From Trichoplax adhaerens (Eukaryota; Placozoa; Uniplacotomia; Trichoplacea; Trichoplacidae), in the NCBI RefSeq assembly GCF_000150275.1, contig NW_002060977.1:238288-302287 (forward strand): a stretch of 64,000 nt of DNA, read 5' to 3'. The notes beneath the pieces are model-generated. The model did not search any database, was not told the origin of the DNA, and saw only the letters and a program-made list of their open reading frames with translations. Both the position numbers and the translations under genes were made by a program. Below are positions 36,005 through 49,900 of this stretch, in pieces (the first letter of the stretch is position 1; each line of letters starts with the position of its first letter).

Positions 36005-37422
36005 TGCATAAATCGCGAACAATATAGCTTTATATTAATTTAAAATTATGTAAATAAAGCAGGTTAGAATATATCGTCAAATCAGAAGGTAACAATGCAT
36101 GTAAGTGCCATAAATAGAACTTCCCTTAACACTATTGTATTTTATAGATTTCTTAATTTACGTTTACTTAAATCTTCTAATAAATAGCAGTGCGAGGGAT
36201 TTACTGCAATTTATAAATCACTTAGCAAAATCGGTACTTTAACTAGATTAGTATTTGCTATTATTAGACTATTGGCAGATGCATATAAATGCTCATATTA
36301 TTAAAATACTACCGCATTTATTCAAGAATCCGTCATTTTACAAAATCACTAGGCATTTTGTAAAATAACCAGATTAATTATTACTAGCCTAACACACTGC
36401 TCGTAATAGGTACTTCACATACGAGTTAACTGGGTATAGTAAAGTGTTCAAGTATATTCAATAATGCCGTACTTTATTTATGTTATAATCCTCACCAGTA
36501 CTGAACATTGTTGTATGTAGCAAGAAAGAAGACGATTAAATCTTAATTCGAAATGATTGAATTAGATATGAATCCAACTTAAATTAAGATTAAATAAACT
36601 TTAAAAAGAAAATTTTAACATACATCACTTATAAAAACTGTCACGTAATCTAATTTTTAGTCGCGCATATTTTGCATGAAACATTTATTTGTTAGGAAAT
36701 AATTCTTAATAAAAGATTAAATGTTCGAATTCAAATTTCAATATAAAATATCTGGTGCTTTTTATAAAGTTAATTGTTAAGTGAAAGTAATTGTTGTCGA
36801 GATTCAATGATAATAATTTATTTCTCATGTAAGACTAAGTACCTTTTTCTGTAATATCGTATTTATTATTTAATCAGCACCTGCCATTAGATATTTTAAG
36901 GCCATTGTAAATACTTTGAAAAATTTAATGTACTTCCTATTTTGAACAATCTAACATGAAAAAAAATTAAAATTTTCGGTCGTTACTCAGATATATGGCA
37001 GCTGTGACAGTTTGAAAACGTAATGATAATGGAACTGTTGGGAATCAATAGCAACTTTTTTAAATTGTGATAATAAATGATATTTCCTTTTTATATCGCT
37101 ATATAATAAAAATATTGTGTTTATATTTCTAATAGAAATTTGCTATTGATCGAATATTGATGTTATTACGGCTTAGAGCCACTATCACTAGGTTGCTTTA
37201 GATATTGTTATTTGAATATTTCTCAAAGGTTCTGAAATTAAATTTTTTTTTAATTTTTTGGATTAAGTTTAGATAGGAAACTTTTTAATGCAATATCATT
37301 AGCTATGATAAAAAATTACGTGATGTTACAAAAATTGTAACTGTGATTAATCTCTGTCTTTCAAATAAAAACTCCTTCCTATAGTGCAAAAGATTTCATA
37401 ACCCTTATTTTTTCATTTGCTG

Positions 37423-38606
37423 TGTCACAAAAGAGTTTTGGAACAAGATAACGTAACGTTCGATCAATAAGTCAATTCCTTGAACCACCTATCAAGGAAC
37501 GATATCTCCACTATCAGAAACAGTTTTGCTCTACTAGCAGACTAAAAAAGACTTAGACGCCTGGTATTTTGCGTTGAATACTAAGTTTAAGAATCCACTT
37601 TATTACGCGATATACTGCATTTATATACTCTTCCTCAATAGCTCATAAGTCATAGTTAGTAAGCTTAACTTTGGATTCATTAACTGAATTAGACATTAAT
37701 TTTAGCTACTGCTCCCTAATGTAGATAACAATATATATGAACGTAAACATCTGATGACTAATACAGAATATTCAGATTACGATATGTCCTATCACGAGAC
37801 ATTTCCACGATAATTGCAATCTTCTATAAGTAAATTAAAATCACAATGATTCGAGCTGTAAGTAGATGATTGACATTCCCTATTATAACTATTAATTTCA
37901 GTATAGGTATATATGAGTGATATATACCAATCACGAAATTCCAAATTTTAGAAAAATAAGGGCTTTATTGAATCTTATACAAAGATTAACTACACACAGC
38001 TTTACTCTAGCCGAATACTACTACTAAAGACTTCTATAACGAACTAACTGAATAATCTAAAGTTGTATGCTTTTATACTTTCCGTAGCATTCGCAGCTAC
38101 AATCTGCATAGCAACCTTTTACCTTATTTTACACACAGTTAACTTATTCTTAGTAAGACTATTCTACTGCGGACCATCATTAATCCAATTTGGATATGAC
38201 TACTGTACTTATGTAGACATCATTCACACCAGCCAAAGTACAATGAATTAAGCATATCCTAATATATGATTTACAGTTCTATTTTTACCTATAACCTTAT
38301 TAGTAACTCAACAGCTTACTGTAGATAGTCATCTGTACTCTAGCATAGAGTCTATATCACTACAGTCTACAGTTATAGCTACCAGATATCTCTTAGGATA
38401 AATATCTACCGTACATTATACTAAACATGGCTAACAGTCTACAATCACAATACTAAGTTACATTACAATATGTCACTGTCGTAAAAGGTCAGTGCTATAT
38501 TAGAACACATTATATCCAAATCAGAAGTTAAGTAAATAAGGATAGGCTAAAAAATTTATCCTAACATATATATTTCTACTCTAATACAATATGTATCACT
38601 GTCACA
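37423..38606 (-). mobile_element. LTR family B carrying a nested LTR A
   Basis: TGTCACAAAAGAG to CACTGTCACA. LTR A occupies 37917-38467 inside it. No target duplication is visible, so the flanks have changed or the ends have been rearranged. Confidence 0.82.
37917..38467 (-). mobile_element. Solo LTR family A nested in LTR B
   Basis: About 550 nt, very close to 59470-60019. It splits B within a run like that at 51340-51370. The flanking ATATG-like bases suggest a target duplication but are imprecise. Confidence 0.85.
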
Positions 38607-40902
38607 ACAGGCAAAATAATATCACTGTAAAAATACAGAATACAGTAATACTGTCATGCTGATGTTATTTATAGACATTTCTGGTGGAATAACTTAATTT
38701 AGCATTAATTATCAAAATTTAGATATGGTTCTGTATATAAAGTATTTGTCATAAAATACTGATTTGCGCTTGAATATGCCTACCAAACAGGCGGTATTTA
38801 AGGCTGGGTACCCTAAGTTTGAAGAAGCGAGCGAGTTCGAATGATCGCATATTTTTAATTATAATTTACTTATATTTGATGTTGTTATTCCTTCGTAAAA
38901 TATCGCTTTTGATATAGTTATACATTCAGAAAGTCATTGATAAATTCTAACTTTTTCTAAAAATAATTAGATATACTAATAAATCTACAAATCTAGTCAT
39001 TTTTAATTAATATATCTCTATAAAAAATTCGAACTAAGTCACGATACCAGATTGCTATCAATATGGTTCGATAAATAATACCGGCAATTCGTATGCTCTA
39101 TAGATAAGGTAATACTAAAATTTTATCCAGTAAGAATAAAGATGCTTGTAATTAATTAAAGCATGTTTCTCCGGATGATAAATGTCGAAAGCAAAATAAT
39201 CAATTATAGACTATCAGTATATGATGATTTTTATAATTACGGAACATTATCACACGATACTCTATTCATTATTGCAACATTGAAATATAAATTGTAATAT
39301 AATTAAAATTAGCTACTTTATTGGACAATCATACATTTGTATAGTAATTGTATCCTCAAGATTTTAGAAGATTGTCTTTCGTGCTTCTTGAAATTTCACT
39401 GCTTATTTAATCTTTATGAAAAAATTTACCTTAAAGATAAACGTCAACATACGTATATTCCTGCGTCATTAATTCAATTATTTTCGAACTTCATTATTAG
39501 ACATTCGTGATGAACAATTGCAATAGAAAGCTAAACATATCTGATGAATTATAATTATTTGTACTTTTGTACTCCGACTCTGTTAAAAAGTAAATTTCAT
39601 TACTAGCAGTGTTGGTTTTGGAAATGAAATATCAGGTTTCTGGATCTCTTCCTCACTATTGTTCATTTACCATCGACAATAGTGGCACGAAATAAATAGA
39701 CCAACAAATAATGAATTTCTTGTATGAAACTAATTTGCCTTCATCAGTATACTATCATCAGATACATAATTGTTGTTGTTAAATCTTAGGAGTTTGCTAA
39801 CTTACCATAGATCCTGTTAAATGTGCATATCTGATTTAATAAAGTACCAAGTAAATAATGTTCGTATAGGCTAAGAAAAGAATTGCGTTAGCTGTTTATT
39901 AGACTCTATTGTACTTACAGTATAAAACAATGCAACACTAATTTTATTCTAAGAAGTTCAGTCTTCGTATTTTGATCAGGGTTAAAATTTTATAATCAAT
40001 GACATAAAAAGTTATTTCTTAATGGCATACTTTAGTTTTTATTTCTTATGCGCCTGAAAGGGCATGTTTACGTTTAAATAATTTGCAACTAAAAGTATAA
40101 TTCAGTCTACCGTATAAGTTTCTTTGTTTTATTGTGATAAAATTATTTGTGGTGATTACAGTGAAAGCCATTCTATAAACCAATTAAGCGGAACATCAAT
40201 CACCGCAGATTCAGAGTTTGGTGTAAATATATTAACTATAATAATGCAGATATTGAACATTAAGGATTTCATTTTGATCTTGCTTCAAGCGCGGTAGGCA
40301 TTCAAGAATTATTATCATAGGAAGGGTAAGATTTTCTTAACTGACGATGCTAAAGTTCCATTTCCAGAAATTTCTAATTAATCTGGGGAACTATATATAT
40401 ATATATATATATATATACATAATGGCTCTTGAACGTACAGATATCATCAATTAGTATCTTTATTTCTTACACATTCCAATTTAAGGTTAATAGCAAATAA
40501 TTTTACTTAATAGATTGGTCATTGTTTTATAATCTACTGTGCAATATCGTGTACTAGCCATTGGTGTATAAATTATTGATCTTCCAGTTCAGGTTATTGC
40601 GAAGCAATCTGTAACAGATTCTGTTTGAGTTTTAGCTTAAATATTATTTTCCTCTTGCAACAGTTCCATTTAGTGAATATTTGAAATAAATGCCATATTG
40701 TAATTCGTATCTAAAATAATGATTTAATTTAAATTTGAATTGAATTAAAGTAATACTCTCTACGTTGTATATCCACAAATTTAATAGAGAAAAGGAATTA
40801 TAGAAACTTTCAAACATTATTAATATATCCGAAGAAAATAGTCAAGATTACCGAGTTATAACAATCTTTATCTCATTCTCAAGATTTTTACAACTGTCGA
40901 CT
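38607..40902. other. Intergenic region before gene 2
   Basis: Expected to hold the gene 2 promoter; no TATA box at a convincing distance. A segment at about 40165-40245 reads NQLSGTSITADSEF, LRR-like but without proper exon borders. Confidence 0.45.
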
Positions 40903-40963
40903 ATGCGCTCGATTTGCTTTGTAACTGGCGTCTTGACTTTCGCAATTACAATTAGAATAGCAG
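40903..40963 (+). CDS. Signal-peptide exon, gene 2
   Basis: ATG then 19 codons and one extra base before donor GTAAAT (phase 1). MRSICFVTGVLTFAITIRIA has a basic n-region (Arg2) and a hydrophobic core, as expected for ER targeting of a receptor ectodomain. The leftover G plus the first two bases of the cap exon make an Ala codon, so the frames join. Confidence 0.6.
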
Positions 40964-43900
40964 GTAAATATGATTCAAAATTAGCGTTCTCGTCAAACGC
41001 TAAATTTGATATTACTTAAGCTTTTATACACCATGTGTTCCCATATTTATAAATGAACTTCCTCTTCAAATAAAAATTCGTTATTAAAGGGTAACATGTC
41101 AAGTCAAAATTTATATTACAAATACAACACGGAGTTTTAAGTGATGTAAGCTTCGTTTTACATCTTACCGAAAAATTATATGCTACGGAAGTTTTATTTC
41201 CCAAAATTAGGATGTTCCGTCTATTATAATAGCGTACTGACTGCTTATAACAATAGCTTTAATTAAAGATACACAAAAGTTTTCTCTAGAAGTAAAAGCC
41301 GGACCTTTTTAATCATAAAAGCTAGCCCAATTTACATATCTTCTAGTCTAGTTCGCAAGCAGCTATAAGTGTATATATATATATATATACATGAAACTTA
41401 ACATTATTCGATAAATTAACAGTCATAAACTCTTAACCTTAAATTAGACTAGTTTTGAGTTACTCTTTATACATGATCGAGCACGAGCATAATCAGAATT
41501 TAATAATAATAAGATTACAATCTAATTTTTTAATTCTCTTTTAAATCAGATATTTAACTAATTTACTTGCTCTTGCACGAATTGGATAGTCATTCAATTC
41601 TAAATTTTAATGATGATCTAATTTACAGTAAATATCGTATTTGTACTCACACTTAAGAATTTAAGTTTTAGATTAATAGTTTGCGATTAAATTCGAATTT
41701 TAATTAGGGTTAGGGTCAGGATTTTCTAGGTTTTAATTTGCTAAATTACTCATTTTGATTTTTATTGGTTAATCAAAACGGAAATTAAATTATGAAATTG
41801 AGATACACGATTTATCGACTCAAGTTAGTAGAATACATCAAGTTCGTAATTCTGTAAGAACATAATTCTTCTAGGGTATTAAACTGATTTAACTCACTTA
41901 TATTGTAATGAAATAAGTGATGAATGCGCCTGTGCTATAATTTTAGTAAAGAAAACTTAGAATATTGACAGTTTTTCATTCGTAGGAAATAATCTTGTTT
42001 TAAATCGATTACAGTTTAGTTGTTTAAATGGAGAAGACGTATTTTATGTGAAATTATAAATTTAAATTTCATGACATCTTAATGAGTACAAGCTAGAAAA
42101 TATGCAATTGATACTAGTGATCGTGACTGTATGTATCTATAGCAACTAGAAATTTACTGCAATAATCCTATTGAAAAACTACAAGTACAATGATAGTCTA
42201 TCGGTTATATAAGCATACATTTATTTTCATAGATATATATTTATTCTTTATTATTTTAGAAAACTCGAAAGTCTTACTTTATTCGTATAATGCGTGAACA
42301 AGGACAGTAGATTATGATATGTTCCTGAAGCATTGGTCGCAGAAAATCTGTTTATGACCTAAATTAGACAATAAATGAATGTTTTAACGACTAAATCTTT
42401 CGCATTTAAAAACTATTATGACCTTGTCGCAAAACAGCTTTACAACAAGATAACTTAATATACGATCAATAAACCAATTCCTTGAGCCACGTATCAAGGA
42501 ACGATATCTACACTATCACAAACACTTTTGCTCTACTAGCAGACTACACAAAGACTTAAACGCCTCGTATTTTACGTTAAACACTAAGTTTAAAAATCCA
42601 CTTCATTACACGATATACTGCATTTACATACTCTTACTCAATAGTTCATGAATCATAGTTAGTACGATTAACTTTGGAATCATGTACTGAATTAGATATT
42701 AATTTTAGCAACTGCTCCCTTAATGCTAACAACAGTATTTACGAACATAGACATCTGATGACTAATACAGAATAGTCAGATTACGATATGTTCTATTACG
42801 GAACATTTCCACGATAATTTGCAATCTACCATAAGTAAGTTACAATCACAATGATTCGAACTGTAAGTAGATGATTTGCATTCCCTATTATAACTATTAA
42901 TTTCAGTATGTCAGAGCTACATTAAAACACAGTATATCCAAATTAGAAGTTAACTAAATAAGGATAGGCTAACAGAATCATCTTAACATAGATATTTCTA
43001 ATCTAATACAGTATATAACACTATCATATCCATATGAAGTAAATCTTTGTATTTCAGCTTATTCTTATCGCGTAGGCATAGTTTTGTTTGACAATCGCGG
43101 TGAATAATTTTTCTTGACCATTATAGAAAGTTTTACCCTTTAAATATTTACTACGGCTAATTCTCCACAGGAGCTTCGGATCTGCCTAGTTTATTTATAT
43201 TTCACGTCTTCTAACGATCGGTTAAGCATGTAATCAGTTTTAATTTTAAATAAACATTGTACATATTTATTGAAAGGGTATGGTTATTACCATTGCTATT
43301 TTCCAAATGTTTCTTTGTATTTTTTACGCAATGTTGGTATAATACTAGCTTTATTATGATATTTTTCATTTAGCATAATATATTCGAACTAGTAAATCTA
43401 AATTCTCGTACAGCAGGAATGGAAAAACGATGGCATAACATACATAATTCAATATAATAACAGTTTAAGGACGCTAGCATAATTTGATTTAAAATCATAT
43501 ATCCGTAATAATGTCGCACAGAAATACAAAACTACACTGCACTTTTGTTACTGTTACCATGTGTGACAAATGGTATTAAAGCTATATTGTCAAAACAATA
43601 TGCGTTAATTTCTGCCTAGGTATAAAACCAGAAGAAATACTTTTATTTAATTTTTTTGTCTTAATTAATCATGGTTTGTATTATTTTAATATAACAGCGA
43701 CTCTGGAAAATGTACCAAAAAGAATCAGTTGCAGCCCATACTATAGTTGGAGGATCTGTAATGGATATTCTGCTAACAGTAGCGGAAACCTTCAAATATC
43801 ATCGCTACCATATCGCTACATGTAAGAACGCTAAAATCTGTGATGATAGCTAATCTATAAAATGAATAGTGCAGTTAATGATACTATAAGTCTTTGAATC

Positions 43901-46900
43901 GCTATATAATCATATATGTTCATTAGATGCGACTGAAAATCGATCTCAAGCTTTAACTATTTGAACGTTACGTTATGAACTATTCAATTGTAAATTCACT
44001 CAATATTATTTATTAATCCTTTACTTTGGATTCTGTTAAATGATACTCACAAGTTCTCCTTACTCTATCTGATAACGGTAGGCTGATAAATATGACCAAA
44101 TTTAAATTAACAAGTGAGCTTAATATGCTGTTGTAGTACCCTCATCGCTGCTACGTTAGCTTCGTAGTTTAATGGTCTTACGTACACACTTTGTATAAGA
44201 GCGAATGCTGTACCTCACCATTTCATCATCATCCACGGCCCACCAACGTACTTTAATCTATGCAAACTATTACAGCTGTATTATGGGCAACCGTTGTATC
44301 ATTAAGCGTATCACAAGGTACAACCTTTTATCTATGACTGTAAAATTATTTTTAAATCGTGAATCGATGGCTTATCTGACTTCTTCCTATAGGTTTGATT
44401 GCAGCGAAATAAAGTTGCATTAGCTACAGAGATTATAATTTTTTACTTAGCTACTATTGTACTAATTTAACATACATAACTGTAATAAGGCAGGAATTTT
44501 CGCGACTTTCAATAAAGGCTAAGAGCTTATTTTCTCGAGCCTGTGCTACTATAAATTGTAAAATCAGCCAGCTGATATTTAACTCTTAATATAATTAAGA
44601 ATAAGCGCAATGAAGTTTTCAATCTCTCTAGAAAATCACAATACTGACGTACGTTATTGTTGGTGAGACCGTATCTAATACATGTATTTTTTCACGGTCA
44701 AGCTTTGACCGTGACAACACGAAATTTATTTTTATGACTATAATATTCATCATATACTAAAAAATATGTATCATGCTCAGTGAACAAGTACGCGAAGAAT
44801 TATGAGCAGAATGTATGGATGGGATTCAATAAAGAATACAGATGAAATAGATTCAGCTGCAACTTAGTAATTTATAAGCATTGCAATTAATTTCGCTTTA
44901 TTATCTTTCATCAAGAAACTAAATTTTAATTAGTAAAATCTTATTATGTAATGGATTTATTTTGATTCAGTCATAAAGTTATTATCAATTCTGCGTAGGA
45001 GCTGACATTTCGATTATAACTGATGTTGTCAATAAGTAGCAATTTTAACTTTAATCTGATGTCGTCTATTAAAATGATTTCTTTGAAAGTGATGATTTTG
45101 AATATAACTGATCAATATTTTGAATTTAGAGTGTTTGAAGACGTAACGGCAAAAACATTAGAAAAAGTAACTAATTGTAAAGAAAATATTCGAATGTAAG
45201 CTTACATGGTAGCGCGCATCAACATTACTAATCTTTAATTAATTTCGTAACTTGAACTATATATTACAACTGATCTAAACTCAAGCCCGTATCAAGTGTG
45301 ATATGGTATTAATACGTCCGTTATAAGAATCTTAAATATTAAAGCATGAATATCGTATCTTTAAATATTTTAGGATGTTTCGCTTTGCTAGATTTGACAT
45401 TATAAAGCCAAATGTGGTCGCAGATTGTTCCCAATTGCAGCTAATGTAAGATACAAAATTTAAAATCTCAGAACAGAAATAAGCTTGATATCGGCAAGGT
45501 CGATAATAAATGCGAGCTGTTAGTTCCAACAGAATATTAGCGATTACGTCACCAATTACATATGCTGATAATGCAAAATACTTAACTTTCACTTTAAATT
45601 AGTATTTACGATGGGCTGAAAGTGGCCCTAAATTTATATATCTATTTTTACTTATCACGAATCAGTATACAACTCTTAGGGTGCCGTAAGTGTAGATGGC
45701 TTAGCAGCTAATGTTAAGATATGATTTTATTAGGAAACATTTAGACTAATTGCAGTAGGTTAAATTGATTAGCTTTCTTAAAATTGTCGTGTAAAGTATA
45801 CATTCTGCTTTATTCATATTGGATATCTCAACTGAAATACTCGTATAAGATTATTTTATGTTATTTTGCTTTAATGCAACCAATTTACTCTTTCTTTCTT
45901 TTTTAATGATATTTTTTGCCCTAATTCCCAAACTTGGTTTTCGGACCATAAGAATTTTTTGCATTAATTCTGCAAATATTGCAGCATTACGATTAACATG
46001 ACGCTAGTGGTGCCTATCTGAATTTAGTTTTCATTTGCAGACGACTAGCTGACGTGGTGATTGAGTCTGGATTGGATTACTATTTGGCTAATGCTACAAG
46101 CGTAACCTATGTGTAAGAAAGTAATAAAATTAGTGAAGATATCGCAGGCATCAGTGACTCTCCTAGTATGCCGGTGTTAATTTAGCCCATTCAATAAGAC
46201 TAAGTCCAAAGTTATGACTGACGATCAATGTAAATACGTAACAACTAAGCTTACTACGGCTCAAGAGGTATTCCGATTGGTGTACGGTATCGTGTATTTA
46301 ATCATATACTAGTACACTACCCTTATCTCAATGCAAAGTCCGAGATGGTATGAACTGACGTTTATTTCTTAAGGTTTAGTGAATTAGCATTTTTCGAATC
46401 ACTTAAAAATCCCTTTTAGATGTTATTAAGTTATCAGGAAAAAAATCATTTAAGGAAATTCTATTGGGTTTTAAATTGTAGTCATTTTACATTAATCATG
46501 CAGGACATCAAACCAGCCTGAAAGGCATCATTTAGTGTTGTATAGTACTAATTTTTGCTACATATATGTTTATTACAAGTGTGGTGTCATAGTATTAAGA
46601 GAAAAATAGAGAGCAGAGCCGTGAGGTAGCTATACTGACAGAATTTATACTGCATATTAATTTTGCTTATATTAGCTTGCAGCTAGTACTCGCTTTAAAT
46701 CTACGTAAACTTCAAACGGATTACGCAAATTCAACTTTCATTATCTTCTATTAGGATGACGTAATTTCTTCTATACGCCGGTAATAAAAACTAGAATCAA
46801 TCTAGAGTAAAGTCAACAGGCAATCTGCTTTAAAGGAACTACGTTTTCTTTGGTGATTCTTAGCTAACTGTTGTAGTCAGTGTAACACGAAGAACTCAGG

Positions 46901-49900
46901 GTAATCACCAAAAAGAGTTTTATTCATTATTTGCGTGGTGTTAAATACATTTTTAATATTATGATAACTTCACCCATATACTGAGTCATAATTTTAGTAA
47001 GTTTTCTAATAATGGATGGCAACGCATCCAAAATGTATCATTGTCACAAGTCCCCATTTGCGATTTGGTTCTGTCAAGTGCTATGGTAATTATGTAAGGC
47101 TTCCACAGACTTGGAAGCCTTCTTCTAAGGGAAAACTAACTCTTTCCACACAGTCACACAACTACTCAGGTTTCTTTCAAACCACTAGTACTTTTTATTC
47201 GGCCATCCAATTTCTAGTCTCTACAAGATTGTCCTAGCCCGGAGCAACTACTAATGGCAAATGGTAATTCGCTCGGTCTTTTATACCGTCCCCACTCATT
47301 CGTGGGGCATACTAGTAAATTGCTCCTTCAACAAATTGTATTTGTTACTATAGAGAGTTACTCCCAGACAATTAACATAACTAAGTATGGGCTCCGGTAG
47401 TAAACAACACTAATGAAAAGCAACCAATTATCGAGCTAATCAACGAGCCTGAGCTCAGCACCAATATGAGTAATTAATTGTTGGAGCAGAGTGCTCCTAT
47501 AAGCTAGTCCTATATTAAACAATATTATATCTAGCTAAATATAATTAAATCTTTGTTATAAATATAAGTAGAGCTCAATTTACTACAATCTTTACTGTAG
47601 ATTTCCTATTTAGTCAAATATGAACTAATGTTTCTAAAAATTAACCCTTGATTCGCTTTCACGCTACTTTACTACCGTGACAGTTCAAAATAATTATCAT
47701 TGAAATTGATTAACTAAATCATTATAATTATTGCTTAGGGAGTTAATTCACTAATATTCAGACTAACTAGGTGCCTGTGATAATATTGCTGTATCACTTA
47801 CGTGTAAGGAATAACAAAATTCACATTTATTATTCTGCTACAGAGAAATTACTCGTAGCAAATTAGCAACAACAAATATAGCAAAGGGTATCAGCAATCT
47901 TCCTGCTATATTAAACTTGTAAGTAAACATATAAAACTATTCGCGTATTCTCTACCTTCTATGTAAATTTTAGTAATCCTTTCGAGCTGAAAATGAAATC
48001 ATATTTTAGTTTCAAATTTGATTTTACCCGAAATGCATAGGCGAATAACATACAACGATTTTGGTCACGACAAACCTGACGTTAAGCTATTATTTGATCG
48101 ACGAATTACCTCGCTATTGTATATGTAAGTCACTAGAGTTGATTGCATGTAACCAATGATAAATTTTATATTGTTCCTAAAATTTATTTAATCGATTGAA
48201 TAAAGCTCGTAATAATACTGTAGTCACACGGAATCATAGACTAAATCGATCTTAATTTATATCGACAAATTATCGACTGTATAAAAGGGATATATCAGGT
48301 AATAGATTATCAAGTTTGAGTGAGAGAGCGTTCATAAATTGTGGCTGGTTGCGTAAACTGTAAGTAATATAACTAGAAACGTTGATAAACTGCATAATCG
48401 GCTTCCTCTATATTTTTATTTTGAGGAGTATAATAGCATTCACTTAATTTTCGCTCAACAATTGAATGATTTTGATAAAATTTAACGATTTCGACAAATG
48501 TATCTTCAAAATAAGATAAGAACTAGTATTTCTTTACAAAATTTCACTTCATTATACAAATTGGTTCATCTAACAATACCAAGGACGATCTATTTTCAGT
48601 CTACTACTATCTAATTTATTAAAGCAAAATCTACTATTTATAAACAATTTGTTAAACGATTGCTCTCAGCAATACAACCATATCGTACCAATTAAGTCAA
48701 GATATTAAGCTAAATTTAATATTGTACGATTTATTTTGAGTCTTGCTTGTAATAAATGCGTTAAAATGCACTCTTCATAATAATGATATCTTATGTAGCA
48801 CAATTTGTTAATATCTAAAAGCCATGATTTACTCATGGCCCCTAAAAATGCTACCAGACGAACTTGTAATATCATCTAACATTAGGTACTAGTAAAATCG
48901 TACGGTCAAACGTTGAATTTCAGATATTACTGTTCAATCTTATCATTTTTTTCTGATAATAATTTAGCTCTGTACTACAATGATATATATCAATTTTTGT
49001 GTTATTACAATCTTACTATTACGATCGATATTATCATAATTCTGTTAATTAATTGACTATAGAGTTGCAAATAATAATCAGATCTACAGATTTTCTTCTC
49101 AAACATTTCTTGGTTTATCGATGCTCGAATTACTGTAAGTGAAAATAATGTAAGCAGATGACATTAAATTAAATACCATGCTAACACTTACTATCCTCCT
49201 TCCACTCAGAAATATCACTGGCAACCGAATTGCAAACATTGATGCCGACGCTTTCCATCCTTTACAAAAGTTGAAGATATTGTAAGTTGTCCAAGTTTAG
49301 CTTATTATGCATCAAATTATGATTTAAATCATTACTTTAGAAGAAGTTAGACAACATAAAATTACATTCAAAGAATTTTGTATATAATTACAATGTTGTA
49401 TCAAAAATTTTAAATTAGAGAATGAAACAATTATAGTATTTCGCCACATTTGGCTAAGGATCATATTTTTTTACTATATGTCACGGTACGAACTACCGTG
49501 AAGAAATAGCTATCTAAATTTGGTTAATATAATATAGTGATATTATATTACAACTAGTTACTTACAATAGGAATTACTCTAATTATAAATGTGTTACAGT
49601 AAATTTAATGCTGTGCTGTAATGTGCACTGAAATGATTCTGTGAATGGACATATTGTTGTCCGACTGTGAAAAATTAGTTAGTAGATGTTCTCACCTAAG
49701 TAATTTTATAAGATAACTCGTGAATGTTAGCTGCTGTAGAAGGGTATATAAGCTCGTCAGATAGTTGAATAAAGTAGTTCACAATTTGTCTAGTTGAGTT
49801 TAACGTAGAATCAAAGGCGTCTAAATTGTTGTGAGGTGGTTAAGGGATACTGAATTCCGGAGACTATAGTAATTTAGAGATTTGTTTTACGTTGTCCTTG

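Noticed and set aside
38063-38251. 62-codon hydrophobic open frame, also at 59615-59803, with a diverged form at 2485-2670 on the minus strand
   Set aside because: It lies in LTR family A, antisense to the LTR, starts with TTG at 38063 and 59615, and is broken in the copy at 26815.
41780-41853. Open segment before GTAAGA between the gene 2 signal and cap exons
   Set aside because: No acceptor in the right phase, and an LRR before the cap would not fit the domain order.
42010-42060. FSCLNGED after a TTACAG acceptor, reminiscent of an LDL-A start
   Set aside because: A stop follows within 12 codons, and the other five cysteines and the acidic DGSDE end are missing.
45332-45592. 86-codon minus-strand frame
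   Set aside because: Opens without a good context in an AT-rich intron; no recognisable domain.
47016-47237. 73-codon frame
   Set aside because: Lies across the border of LTR F, with no recognisable protein features.
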